DNA of 64,000 nt from Saccharopolyspora indica (GTDB lineage: Bacteria; Actinomycetota; Actinomycetes; Mycobacteriales; Pseudonocardiaceae), in assembly GCF_027853965.1 (NCBI RefSeq), contig NZ_JAQGLB010000006.1, positions 186,001-250,000 on the forward strand, in the 5' to 3' direction. The notes under the pieces are model-generated. The model made no database searches. It saw nothing but the letters and a program-made list of their open reading frames with translations, and was not told where the DNA came from. The position numbers and the translations under genes were made by a program. Every line of letters starts with the position of its first letter. Position 1 is the first letter of the stretch. Positions 25,055-37,247 of this stretch are shown here, piece after piece.

Positions 25055-26623
25055 ATGGCGCAAGCCAACTCACCATCGTCCCCTCCTGATCGGCTGGGCA
25101 CGGTCTTCTACACCTCGGTGGCGCTCTGCGCCCTGTTCGTGCTGTGGGCCACGCTGTTCACCGACAGCCTCGACACCGTCACCAAAACCGCGCTGAACTG
25201 GATCACCGGCTCCTTCGGCTGGGTCTACCTGGTGGCGAGCCTGGCCATGCTCGGCTTCCTGGCGCTGCTGGCGTTCAGCCGCTTCGGCCGCATCCGGCTA
25301 GGCGCGGACGACGACCGGCCGGAGTTCAGCACCATCAGCTGGCTGGCGATGATCCTGGCTGCCGTGATGGGCATCGGCCTGGTCTCCTACGGCGTGTCCG
25401 AACCCATCTCCCACTTCGCCGACCCGCCGCACGACCTGGCCCAACCGGGCACCAAGCACGCCGCCGTGGTCGCGATGCAGCACTCCTTCTTCGACTGGGG
25501 GCTGCACGCCTGGGCGATCTTCGCGGTGTTCGGCATCGCGCTGGGCTACTCGACCCACCGGAAGGGCCGCAAGGGCCTGATCAGCCCGATGCTGCGACCG
25601 CTGCTGGGCGATCGCGTGGAAGGCCCGCTCGGCAAGGCGATCGACGTCCTCGCGATCTTCGCGACGCTGTTCGGCACCACCACCTCGCTGGGCCTGGGCG
25701 CGCTGCAGATCAACGGCGGTCTGGCCCGGGTGTTCGGCGCCTCCGGCGGCACCGGCACGCAGATCGCGATCATCGCGGTCGTCACCTTGCTGTTCACGAT
25801 CTCGGCGATCACCGGCCTGCACAAGGGCATCCGCTTCCTCAGCGAGACGAGCATGGGGCTGACGGTGGTGCTGTTCGGTTTCGTGCTGGTGCTCGGGCCG
25901 ACCGGATTCGTGTTCAACCTGCTGGTCGAGTCGCTGGGCCAGTACGCGGGCGACTTCATCCCGATGAGCCTGCGCACCGGCACCTTCGGCGAACTGGAGT
26001 GGATGCAGAGCTGGACCTACTTCATGCTCGCCTGGTGGATCTCGTGGGGCGCCTTCGTCGGGGTGTTCCTGGCCCGCATCTCCAAGGGCCGCACGATCCG
26101 CGAGTTCGTGCTGGCCGTCCTCGGCGTGCCCAGCGCGGTGTTCTTCCTCTGGTTCACCGCCTTCGGCGGGTCGGCGATCTTCCACGACGCGTTCCGCGGC
26201 GGCCGCATCGCCGAAGCCGCGGCGGAGGACTCCAACAACGCGATCTTCGCCATGCTCGAAACGCTGCCGTGGCCCGCGGTGACCTCGGTGATCGCGATGG
26301 CGCTGGTCCTGCTGTTCTTCGTCTCCGGGGCCGACGCCAACACCTTCGTGCTGAGCATGCTGTCCTCCAACGGCACGCCCCGGCCGCGCGCGTCGGTGCT
26401 GACCCTGTGGGGCGCGCTGACCGGGCTGACCGCGATCGTGCTGCTGCTCGCGGGCGGCCTGGACGCCCTGCAGAACACGGTGATCGTCACAGCCGCACCG
26501 TTCGTGCTGGTCATGATCGCGCTGGCGGTATCGCTGTGGCGCGAGTTGCAGAAGGATCCGCTGTTCTCGCCCGAGGTCGAGCGGGAGCCGGTCGCGACAG
26601 GGGCGAAGGACCCGGAAATGTGA
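25055..26623 (+). CDS. BCCT-family transporter (betaine/carnitine/choline type)
   Basis: 522 residues, twelve membrane segments. Family signatures are present: MGIGLVSYGVSEP (the glycine-rich helix 3 motif), WTYFMLAWWISWGAFVGVFL with ARISKGRTIREF (the conserved helix 8 and loop), and the SGADANTFVLSML segment. These carriers take up quaternary ammonium compounds, usually with Na+ or H+. The C-terminal tail is short and weakly charged, unlike the osmosensing tail of BetP, which favours a nutrient role. It stands alone and is followed by a strong hairpin. Confidence 0.9.
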   Translation: MAQANSPSSPPDRLGTVFYTSVALCALFVLWATLFTDSLDTVTKTALNWITGSFGWVYLVASLAMLGFLALLAFSRFGRIRLGADDDRPEFSTISWLAMILAAVMGIGLVSYGVSEPISHFADPPHDLAQPGTKHAAVVAMQHSFFDWGLHAWAIFAVFGIALGYSTHRKGRKGLISPMLRPLLGDRVEGPLGKAIDVLAIFATLFGTTTSLGLGALQINGGLARVFGASGGTGTQIAIIAVVTLLFTISAITGLHKGIRFLSETSMGLTVVLFGFVLVLGPTGFVFNLLVESLGQYAGDFIPMSLRTGTFGELEWMQSWTYFMLAWWISWGAFVGVFLARISKGRTIREFVLAVLGVPSAVFFLWFTAFGGSAIFHDAFRGGRIAEAAAEDSNNAIFAMLETLPWPAVTSVIAMALVLLFFVSGADANTFVLSMLSSNGTPRPRASVLTLWGALTGLTAIVLLLAGGLDALQNTVIVTAAPFVLVMIALAVSLWRELQKDPLFSPEVEREPVATGAKDPEM

Positions 26624-26637
26624 TTTCCGCCGGCTCC

Positions 26638-26679
26638 GCGGTGCTGGGCGGGGCGTGCGACCGCCTCGTCCAGCACCGC
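26638..26679 (+). terminator. Hairpin terminator after the BCCT gene
   Basis: GCGGTGCTGG (26638-26647) pairs with CCAGCACCGC (26670-26679), 10 bp; the loop can pair further (GGCGG with CCGCC). It begins 15 bp after the stop. There is no T tract, as is common in high-GC genomes. Confidence 0.6.
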
Positions 26680-26785
26680 CGCCACAGCAGCCCCAACTGT
26701 TGCCAGCACGCCCGAGTTACCCGCTTCCACCTGCGGTTATAGTGTTCCGACACGGCCTGCGAGCCATCGAACGTTGGGAGCCGCA

Positions 26786-26917
26786 ATGGCTGAACCGCAC
26801 GGCATCGACCACTTCGACGCGACCTTCGCCCGCGATCTCGTCTGGGCGCAGCGGTTCCGCGAACAGCTCGCAGACCTGCCGACCACCGCTTGCGAGGAGC
26901 CCGAGCAGGTCGACTGA
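26786..26917 (+). CDS. Small hypothetical protein, 43 residues
   Basis: ATG with GGGAG about 6 bp upstream and a possible -10 TATAGT at 26738-26743. The product (MAEPHGIDHFDATFARDLVW at the start, acidic end) has good third-position GC and ends right next to the 3' end of the convergent hybrid kinase gene. I recognise no family. It may be real because start signals are in place, but no comparative evidence is available here. Confidence 0.4.
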   Translation: MAEPHGIDHFDATFARDLVWAQRFREQLADLPTTACEEPEQVD

Positions 26918-30850
<3,933 letters not shown>

Positions 30851-30872
30851 GACGGCCTCCCGCCGCACCAGC

Positions 30873-31529
30873 TCAGCGCTTGTTTCGCGAATCCCGGTCG
30901 AGCCGCAGCTCGGTGGCCAGCACGGCTGCCTCGCTGCGGTGCCGCATGGCCAGCTTGGCCAGCATCTGGGACACGTAGTTCTTGATGGTCTTCTCGGCGA
31001 GGAACATGCGCTTGGCGACCTCCCGGTTGGTGAGGCCTTCACCGATCAGTTCCAGCACCTGCCGTTCGCGCGCGGTCAGCACGCGCAGCGGGTCGGCCTC
31101 CTCCTGCTCCTTGCGCAGCCAGGTCAGCATCGCCTCGGTCTTCTGCGGGCTCAGCAGCGACCGGCCGGCCCCGGCCGTGCGGATGGCGCTGACCAGCTCC
31201 TGGCTGACCACGCCTTTGAGCACGAAACCGGCGGCACCGGCCATGATCGCGTCCATCAGCGCTTCGTGGTCGTCGAAGGAGGTGAGCATCAGGCAGCGCA
31301 GCTCGGGCAGCTGGGACTGCAGTTCCCGGCACAGCTCGACGCCGTTGCCGTCGGGCAGCCGCACGTCGAGCACCGCGACGTGCGGCTCGGCTCTGGGCAC
31401 CCAGGCCAGTGCTTCGGCAACGCTGGCGGCTTCCCCGACCAGTTCCAGGTCGTCCTCGGCGGCGACCAGCGCAGCGATGCCGCGGCGGATCACATCGTGG
31501 TCGTCGACCACGAACACCCGTGTCGTCAT
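30873..31529 (-). CDS. NarL/DosR-like response regulator
   Basis: 218 residues: receiver domain with phospho-acceptor D55 in VAVLDVRLPDG, then a LuxR-type HTH (LTARERQVLELIGEGLTNREV, KTIKNYVSQMLAKL). The linker and HTH read like DevR/DosR (REVAKRMFLAEKTIKNYV). It is first in the operon with the hybrid kinase and is its natural phosphorelay partner. The Hrp1-like CBS gene just upstream belongs to a family that is DosR-controlled in mycobacteria, which strengthens the DosR resemblance. Confidence 0.9.
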   Translation of the reverse strand: MTTRVFVVDDHDVIRRGIAALVAAEDDLELVGEAASVAEALAWVPRAEPHVAVLDVRLPDGNGVELCRELQSQLPELRCLMLTSFDDHEALMDAIMAGAAGFVLKGVVSQELVSAIRTAGAGRSLLSPQKTEAMLTWLRKEQEEADPLRVLTARERQVLELIGEGLTNREVAKRMFLAEKTIKNYVSQMLAKLAMRHRSEAAVLATELRLDRDSRNKR

Positions 31530-31583
31530 CCGGCTCCGCCCCCTTCACAGACTCCGCAGGGAGGGCATTGACCAGGATAGATA

Positions 31584-31645
31584 GCGCTCCGGGCAGCCGC
31601 TTCCCGGAGCGCAGCGCAGCGCACCCGGCGCTGGACCGGGTGCGC
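31584..31645. terminator. Two tandem hairpins between the CBS gene and the response regulator gene
   Basis: GCGCTCCGGG/CCCGGAGCGC (31584-31593 with 31603-31612) and GCGCACCCGG/CCGGGTGCGC (31619-31628 with 31636-31645) are each 10-bp stems. They lie after the CBS stop and before the regulator start on the minus strand, so they probably terminate the CBS transcript. A possible minus-strand -10 (TATCCT near 31574-31579) follows for the regulator. Confidence 0.55.
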
Positions 31646-31658
31646 GGGGCGCCTGCTG

Positions 31659-32078
31659 TCACCTGGCCGCGTAGATGCTCTCCACGAAGTGCGCCAGCTG
31701 TTCATCGGTGAGGTGCCGGGCCAGGTCCGCTTCGCTGATCATGCCGACCAGCTTGTGGTCGGCGATCACCGGAACCCGGCGGATCTGGTGCTGCTCCATC
31801 ATGCTCAGCACCTTGCTCATGTCGGAGTTCGCGTCGACCCAGTGCGGCTTGCCCTGGGCGAGTTCACCGGCCTTCACCTCGGCCGGGTCGCGTCCTTCCG
31901 CGCAGCAGCGCAGCACGATGTCCCGGTCGGTGATGATGCCGTGCAACCGGTTGTCCCGGCCGCAGATCGGCAGCGAGCCGACCTCCAGGTCGCGCATCAT
32001 CTGCGCGGCCTTGTACAAGCTCTCGTCCTCGCCGATGCACTTGGCCCCCGCGTGCATGACGTCGCGCGCCGTGGTCAT
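31659..32078 (-). CDS. CBS-domain protein, hypoxic response protein 1 (Hrp1/Rv2626c) homolog
   Basis: 139 residues, two CBS domains. It matches Hrp1 at the start (MTTARDVMHAGAKCIGEDE) and throughout: GSLPICGRDNRLHGIITDRD, HQIRRVPVI and LVGMISEADLARHL. Hrp1 is a soluble dimer induced in hypoxia; its ligand is debated. ATG 32078 has AAGGA seven bases upstream. A 7-bp inverted repeat GTGCTGG/CCAGCAC (32099-32127) upstream may be regulatory. I did not find a clear DosR box. The neighbouring DosR-like regulator suggests redox or hypoxia control. Confidence 0.9.
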   Translation of the reverse strand: MTTARDVMHAGAKCIGEDESLYKAAQMMRDLEVGSLPICGRDNRLHGIITDRDIVLRCCAEGRDPAEVKAGELAQGKPHWVDANSDMSKVLSMMEQHQIRRVPVIADHKLVGMISEADLARHLTDEQLAHFVESIYAAR

Positions 32079-32171
32079 GACCAGTCCTTTCGACGGTGGT
32101 GCTGGATGTCCTGGCAATACCCAGCACGACCCGTGGCCGAAACCGCGCCGCAGAAGCTCAGGAGCAGGGCC

Positions 32172-33305
32172 TCAGAACCGGTCCGGCGACATGAACGCGT
32201 AGCGCGGATCACCGGCGCCGGAGAGCACGTCGGCCACCGCGGCGGCCATTCCCGGGGAGTACTTGAAGCCGCGCCCGGAGTGCCCGGTGGTCACCACGAC
32301 CCGCTCCCCGACGCGTCCGACCAGCGGGCATTCGTCGGTGGTGTAGAGATCGGTGAAGGCGTCGGTGCGGACGGGTTCCGGGTGCAGACCGGGCAGGAGC
32401 TCGCCCACCGCATCGGAAACCCGGTGGATCTCGGTCATGCTGTGCCTGCGTTCGACGGCTTCCGGGGCGGGCACGGGGTGCGAGAGGACCGCTCCGGCCA
32501 CCTTGACCATCACGCCGTCCACCGTCGGCATTCCGTAGAGGTGCTGGTCGCCGCGGTGGTGGATGAAGATCGGGAACGCCTCGGGCCGGTAGGCGTCGAT
32601 GTCGTCGGCGCCGAACCAGGTCAGCAGCACTCGCCGCGACTGGACGGCGGCGGCCAGCCTCGCGGGCAGGAACCTGGCGGCCCACGACCCGGCGGCCACC
32701 ACCACCTGGCCGACCCGGTGCGAGGTTCCGTCGGCGGTGCGCACCAGGACGCAGTCGCTCTCCTCGACGAGTTCGGTGACCTCGGTGTAGCGCAGCACCT
32801 CGGCCCCGGCCTGCTCGGCGACTCGGGTGGCGCTGAGCACCGCCTGTTCGCACCGCAGAAAACCCGCTTGTTCGTCGAGCACCGCGATCTCGCCGTCGAA
32901 GAGGCCGTGCTGCGGATAGCGCTCGGCGACTTCGGCCGCGGACAGGACGCTGACGGGCACCTCGGTGTCGCGCGCGCTGGTGAGCAGTCCGGAGATGTAG
33001 TCGCCGCCGGATTGCCCGATCGACAGCCCGCCGCACTGCGTCAGGACGTCAGCACCTGATTCGTCCTCCAGTTCGCGCCACAGCCGCAGCGATTCCCGCA
33101 GCAGCGGCACGTACTGGTTCCCCTCGGCGTAGGCCAGCCGGAACAGCCGCGTTTCGCCGCCGACCGCGCCTCGGTCGTGCCCTGGTGAGAACTGCTCGAA
33201 GGCCAGCACCCGCACACCGCGCCGGGCGAGTTGCCAGGCGAGCATGCTGCCCATCGTGCCGGTGCCGATGATGCCGACCTGGGCGTCCAGTCCCGCTGGT
33301 GCCAT
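32172..33305 (-). CDS. FAD-dependent oxidoreductase, monomeric sarcosine oxidase/N-methyltryptophan oxidase-like
   Basis: 377 residues. The N-terminal Rossmann motif is VGIIGTGTMGSMLAWQLARR. Family signatures are EQFSPGHDRGAVGGETRLFR and the C-terminal GHSGRGFKYSPGMA. Such enzymes oxidise N-methyl or amino groups with O2 and release H2O2. The cysteine that covalently holds FAD in monomeric sarcosine oxidases (in a TCMYT-type motif) is replaced by Asp in TDLYTTDE, so the flavin is probably non-covalent. The substrate is unknown and the gene is not in an obvious operon. The 5' end is well supported by the dinucleotide fold beginning at residue 9. Confidence 0.85.
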   Translation of the reverse strand: MAPAGLDAQVGIIGTGTMGSMLAWQLARRGVRVLAFEQFSPGHDRGAVGGETRLFRLAYAEGNQYVPLLRESLRLWRELEDESGADVLTQCGGLSIGQSGGDYISGLLTSARDTEVPVSVLSAAEVAERYPQHGLFDGEIAVLDEQAGFLRCEQAVLSATRVAEQAGAEVLRYTEVTELVEESDCVLVRTADGTSHRVGQVVVAAGSWAARFLPARLAAAVQSRRVLLTWFGADDIDAYRPEAFPIFIHHRGDQHLYGMPTVDGVMVKVAGAVLSHPVPAPEAVERRHSMTEIHRVSDAVGELLPGLHPEPVRTDAFTDLYTTDECPLVGRVGERVVVTTGHSGRGFKYSPGMAAAVADVLSGAGDPRYAFMSPDRF

Positions 33306-33403
33306 CTCCCTGCCCCCGTCCGGTGATCACAGCTGGCACCCCACTGTTACCGGAGGGGCGGGTGCGGGGCAAGGAGCAGATGTGTCCTCTGTGGACTTGC
33401 GGG

Positions 33404-33640
33404 TCAGAAGTCGTGCATGAACCGGTCGAATTCGGCGTTGGCCGCCGCCCACTCCTGGGTCAGCAGTTCGGTCGGCACGCCCGCGCTCGCCTCGGCGTCG
33501 ACGGTGACGACGAACCCCGGCTCGGAGATCCGGCGGCGCAGCTGCACCAGGTGCCCGCCCGCCGAACGGCCCAGCCGCTCGCCGTTGTCCTTGGACTCGA
33601 TCTGCCCCGGTTGCAGGTCAGATGCGTTGAACTCCGCCAT
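33404..33640 (-). CDS. Small hypothetical protein, 78 residues
   Basis: Mixed, acidic product with SDLQPGQIESKDNGERLGRS and an ending rich in aromatic and acidic residues (EWAAANAEFDRFMHDF). ATG 33640 has AGGGG close upstream; an ATG at 33658 adds six residues. Codon third positions are GC-rich as in its neighbours, supporting a real gene. I recognise no family. It lies between the sarcosine-oxidase-like gene and the copper ATPase on the same strand. Confidence 0.6.
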   Translation of the reverse strand: MAEFNASDLQPGQIESKDNGERLGRSAGGHLVQLRRRISEPGFVVTVDAEASAGVPTELLTQEWAAANAEFDRFMHDF

Positions 33641-33699
33641 GCCCCTGTTGTAACCCATTCAGCGTGCCGCGGCACCGCAGAACGCTCCGGGTGGCTGCA

Positions 33700-35967
33700 C
33701 TACTCCGCTGGCGCGGTGGTGACCGAGCGGAAGGTGCGGAGTCGGAGGCTGTTGGTGACGACGAAGATGCTGCTGAAGGCCATGGCGGCTCCGGCGATCA
33801 TGGGGTTGAGGAGTCCGGTGGCGGCGAGGGGGAGGGCGGCGATGTTGTAGGCGAAGGCCCAGAAGAGGTTGCCCTTGATGGTGCGGAGGGTGCGGCGGGA
33901 GAGTCGGATGGCGTCGGCCGCGGTGCGCAGGTCGCCGCGGACGAGGGTGAGGTCGCTGGCTTCGATGGCGACGTCGGTGCCGGTGCCCATGGCCAGGCCG
34001 AGGTCGGCTTGGGCGAGTGCGGCGGCGTCGTTGACGCCGTCGCCGATCATGGCGACGGTGTTGCCGTCTTGTTGGAGGCGGGTGATGACGTTGGCTTTGT
34101 CTTGGGGCAGGACTTCGGCGATGACGTCGGTGATGCCGACTTCGTCGGCGACGGTGCGGGCGACGGCTTCGTTGTCGCCGGTGAGCAGGATCGGGGTCAG
34201 TCCGAGCTCCCGCAGTTGTGCGATGGCTTCGGCGGAGGTGGGTTTGATGGTGTCGGCCACCACCAGCACTCCCCGCACCCGGCCGTCCCAGCCGATCACG
34301 ACCGCGGTCTTGCCTTCGCCTTCAGCCGATTCCTTGGCGGCGGCCAGTTCCGCAGGAAGCCGCAGTCCCTGCTCGGCCAACAGCGCCGAGCGACCGACGG
34401 CCACCGCACGCCCGTCGACGACCCCCTGAACGCCGAGCCCTTCGACGTTGGTGAAGTCCTCGACCGCGGGCAGCTCACCGAGGCGCTCCCGCGCGCCGCG
34501 GGCGATGGCCTGAGCGATCGGGTGCTCGGAGGCGTTCTCCAGCGCCCCGGCCAGCCGCAGCACGTCCCCATCGCTGTCATCACCGACCACGTGCGCACCG
34601 ACCAGCGCCATCTGCCCGGTCGTCACGGTGCCGGTCTTGTCCAGCACGACGGTGTCGACCCGCCGGGTGGATTCCAGCACCTCCGGCCCCTTGATCAGGA
34701 TGCCCAGCTGAGCGCCGCGTCCGGTGCCCACCAGCAGCGCGGTGGGCGTGGCCAGCCCGAGCGCGCACGGGCAGGCGATGATCAGCACCGCCACCGCGGC
34801 GGTGAACGCCGCCGCGGCCCCGCCGCCGCTGCCGAGCCAGAAGGCCAGCGTGGCGACCGCCAGGACGATGACGACGGGCACGAACACCGCGGAGATCCGG
34901 TCGGCGAGCCGCTGCACGGCGGCCTTGCCGCTCTGGGCCTCCTCGACCAGCTTCGCCATCTGCGCCAGCTGGGTGTCCGACCCGACCCGGGTCGCCCGCA
35001 CCACCAGCCGGCCACCCGCGTTCACCGTCGCGCCCACGACGCCGTCACCCGCACCGACCTCCACCGGCACGGACTCGCCGGTGAGCATGCTCGCGTCGAC
35101 CGCCGAGACGCCCTCCTCGACCACCCCGTCGGTGGCGATCTTCTCACCGGGCCGCACCACGAACCGGTCACCGACGGCGAGCTCGGCGATGGGGATCCGC
35201 ACCTCACCGCCACCACGCAGGACCGCGACGTCCTTGGCACCGAGATCCAGCAGCGCCCGCAGGGCCGCACCTGCACGGCGCTTGGACCGCGCCTCGAAGT
35301 ACCGCCCGGCGAGGATGAACGTCGTGACACCCGCGGCGACTTCCAGGTAGATCGCCCCGTCACCGCTCATCCGCTGGATCGTCAGCTCGAACGGGTGCGT
35401 CATACCCGGCGCACCGGCCGAACCGAACAGCAACGCGTACAGCGACCACAGGAATGCCGCCAGCGTCCCCATCGACACCAACGTGTCCATGGTCGCCGCG
35501 CCGTGGCGCAGGTTCGTCCAGGCCGCCTGGTGGAACGGCAGCGCGCCCCACAGCACCACCGGAGCGGCGAGAGCCAGCGAGATCCACTGCCAGTAGGTGA
35601 ACTGCAGCGCCGGGACCATCGCCATGACGATCACCGGCACCGACAGCGCCGCCGAGACCACCAGCCGCTGCCGCAGCGCACGCGTCGGATCGTCGGCCTC
35701 CTCGGCGGCGGCCTCGGGCTCCTCCGGCGCGGGCAGGCTCGCGCCGTAGCCGGCGGCTTCGACGGTCTCCACCAGCCGTTGCGGGTCGAGGCCGTCCGGG
35801 ACGCTCACGCGGGCCTTCTCCGTCGCGTAGTTCACCGTCGCCGCGACACCGTCGAGCTTGTTCAGCTTCCGCTCGATCCGCGCCGCGCACGAAGCGCAGG
35901 TCATCCCGGAGATCGCCAGTTCGAGCTGCTGCCCGGCGACGGGGCTGGTGTCGTGCACGTCGGTCAT
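33700..35967 (-). CDS. copA: Copper-exporting P1B-type ATPase
   Basis: 755 residues. An N-terminal heavy-metal domain has GMTCASC (C24, C27). The metal-transporting CPC motif of helix 6 is at residues 399-401. The phosphorylated D443 is in DKTGT, the nucleotide domain has SEHPIAQAI, and GDGVND precedes the last helices. It exports Cu(I) from the cytosol at the expense of ATP. The copper chaperone gene lies 37 bp upstream and a CsoR-type site precedes both. A short linker after the first domain is rich in Glu and Ala. Codon choice in the 3' quarter (33700-34250) leans to CTC and ATC, unlike the CTG/GTG-rich 5' part, which may reflect mosaic ancestry. Confidence 0.95.
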   Translation of the reverse strand: MTDVHDTSPVAGQQLELAISGMTCASCAARIERKLNKLDGVAATVNYATEKARVSVPDGLDPQRLVETVEAAGYGASLPAPEEPEAAAEEADDPTRALRQRLVVSAALSVPVIVMAMVPALQFTYWQWISLALAAPVVLWGALPFHQAAWTNLRHGAATMDTLVSMGTLAAFLWSLYALLFGSAGAPGMTHPFELTIQRMSGDGAIYLEVAAGVTTFILAGRYFEARSKRRAGAALRALLDLGAKDVAVLRGGGEVRIPIAELAVGDRFVVRPGEKIATDGVVEEGVSAVDASMLTGESVPVEVGAGDGVVGATVNAGGRLVVRATRVGSDTQLAQMAKLVEEAQSGKAAVQRLADRISAVFVPVVIVLAVATLAFWLGSGGGAAAAFTAAVAVLIIACPCALGLATPTALLVGTGRGAQLGILIKGPEVLESTRRVDTVVLDKTGTVTTGQMALVGAHVVGDDSDGDVLRLAGALENASEHPIAQAIARGARERLGELPAVEDFTNVEGLGVQGVVDGRAVAVGRSALLAEQGLRLPAELAAAKESAEGEGKTAVVIGWDGRVRGVLVVADTIKPTSAEAIAQLRELGLTPILLTGDNEAVARTVADEVGITDVIAEVLPQDKANVITRLQQDGNTVAMIGDGVNDAAALAQADLGLAMGTGTDVAIEASDLTLVRGDLRTAADAIRLSRRTLRTIKGNLFWAFAYNIAALPLAATGLLNPMIAGAAMAFSSIFVVTNSLRLRTFRSVTTAPAE

Positions 35968-36004
35968 CTCCGCAGGTCACATCCTCACGAGCGGCGGTCG
36001 TGGT

Positions 36005-36217
36005 TCAGGAGGCGAGCTGGTACCCGGCCTCTTCGACGGCGGCGCGGACCTGGTCGACGCCGATCTCCTGGTCGCTGGTGACGGTGACCGCCCCGGTCGG
36101 CAGGTCGACCCGGACACCGGTCACGCCGTCGATCTCACCGACCTCCTCGGTCACCGAGAGCACGCAGTGCTCGCAGGTCATACCGGTCACGGTGTAGGTC
36201 GCCTCGCTCATCTGCAT
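36005..36217 (-). CDS. copZ: Copper chaperone, heavy-metal-associated domain protein
   Basis: 70 residues forming a single HMA domain with the Cu(I)-binding GMTCEHC and the typical VTGVRVDLPTGAVTV beta stretch. CopZ delivers Cu(I) to the ATPase encoded next, and the order copZ-copA is standard. ATG 36217 is used, with GGAG seven to eight bases upstream; ATG 36211 is equally possible and gives 68 residues. Confidence 0.92.
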   Translation of the reverse strand: MQMSEATYTVTGMTCEHCVLSVTEEVGEIDGVTGVRVDLPTGAVTVTSDQEIGVDQVRAAVEEAGYQLAS

Positions 36218-36267
36218 CCACCTCTCCACGCTGCTGCGCGCCACCGGGGCGCTTCCACACCTCCCTT

Positions 36268-36290
36268 TATACCCTAGGGGGGTAGGGTGA
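36268..36290. promoter_or_regulatory. CsoR-type copper operator upstream of copZ-copA
   Basis: TATACCCTAGGGGGGTAGGG is the G-tract dyad with flanking TA steps typical of CsoR operators (ATACCC...GGGGTA). It lies 51-73 bp before the copZ start. CsoR leaves such sites when Cu(I) binds. No csoR gene is in the window. Confidence 0.75.
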
Positions 36291-36474
36291 TCAAATCCGC
36301 GGTCGAGGCCCACCGGAAAGGTATTCCCCGCCGGGAGAACGACGGGGCGCGGGGTGTGACGCGAGTCTCGACCGGCACTACCGGCGAGCGCGGAACGCGG
36401 TTGGCATGCTGAGCTGAGGTCGACCAGCGATCGCCGACCGGCGACGCGCAACACCGGTCCACGGAGGAAGCACC

Positions 36475-36630
36475 TTGAGCACCGAATCCGAGCGCCCGAC
36501 GACCGGCGACGCCGAGTCGGGCAGGCACCGCCACGCCGCGCAGGAAGGCGCCGGCGTGCACCCGCTGATCGACCTGTCCCGCGACCCGCACCCGGGCGTG
36601 CCGGACCACGCGAAGCCGGACGAGGACTGA
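36475..36630 (+). CDS. Small hydrophilic protein, 51 residues, TTG start
   Basis: A TTG codon preceded by GGAGGAA at ideal spacing opens a 51-residue frame (MSTESERPTTGDAESGRHRH at the start, ending in PDHAKPDED). It is rich in His, Asp, Glu and Pro and looks disordered. It is divergent from copZ across the CsoR site, and the His/Asp content would allow metal binding, but that is speculation. The ribosome site is the main support. Confidence 0.45.
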   Translation: MSTESERPTTGDAESGRHRHAAQEGAGVHPLIDLSRDPHPGVPDHAKPDED

Positions 36631-36667
36631 GCGACCCCGGCACCTGCGCCCGGCGCGCGGGTGCCGG

Positions 36668-37060
36668 CTAGGCCTCCACCCAGCCGTGCCGGACGGCCAC
36701 CTGGGTGAGCTTCTGGCGCACCTGCAGGATCTGCTCCGCGGTGATCGTCGGCGAAGCGCTCAGCAGCGATTCGGTGATCAGCTCGTGGAACTCCTTGGCC
36801 GAGAGCACGTCGAAGAGCTCCTCCTCGGGCAGCTGGGCGCCGGGCTCGGCCGACCCCTGCCGCACCATCCGCACGTTCGACGCCTTCGGCCCGCGGTCGC
36901 TCTCCTCCAGGTCGAACTCCACGACCGTCCCGGGCGCGACCAGCCGCTTGTCGAAGGTCAGGTCGTTGACGTGGATGAACACGTCCTCGCCACCCACCTC
37001 GGGAGCCACGAACCCGTAACCGCGGATCTCGTCGAACCGAACGACCTTGCCCGTAACCAT
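36668..37060 (-). CDS. Cold-shock-domain protein with C-terminal extension
   Basis: 130 residues. Residues 1-67 form a cold-shock domain with RNP1-like RGYGFVAPE and RNP2-like DVFIHVNDL, starting MVTGKVVRFDEIRGYGFV. The remaining 60 residues are an alpha-helical extension (AKEFHELITESLLSASPTIT, EQILQVRQKL). Proteins of this two-part form are common in actinobacteria and bind single-stranded nucleic acids. ATG 37060 is chosen because the domain begins there; upstream in-frame sequence has no homology. Confidence 0.88.
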   Translation of the reverse strand: MVTGKVVRFDEIRGYGFVAPEVGGEDVFIHVNDLTFDKRLVAPGTVVEFDLEESDRGPKASNVRMVRQGSAEPGAQLPEEELFDVLSAKEFHELITESLLSASPTITAEQILQVRQKLTQVAVRHGWVEA

Positions 37061-37147
37061 CAACCCGTCCCCACCTATCACCACGAACCCGCACCCCATC
37101 CGCGGGGACCGGAATTGTACCGCCCCGCACCCGGCGGGCGCCAACCA

Positions 37148-37160
37148 GTCCACATAGGAC
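37148..37160. repeat. 13-bp dyad, variant copy (GTCCACATAGGAC)
   Basis: One mismatch to the copies at 21083 and 41674. It lies in the 187-bp divergent gap between the cold-shock gene and the amine oxidase gene, about 88 bp from each start. Confidence 0.4.
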
Positions 37161-37247
37161 GGGAGCAACCGCTCGATCGGCGGATACGCCGGGCGCCGAG
37201 GCCCGACACAATGCGCTACGAACCCATCGGGATGCGGGGAGCTGCGC

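Noticed and set aside
32079..32171. DosR box upstream of the Hrp1-like gene
   Set aside because: No sequence close to the 20-bp DosR consensus was found, only a GTGCTGG/CCAGCAC inverted repeat.
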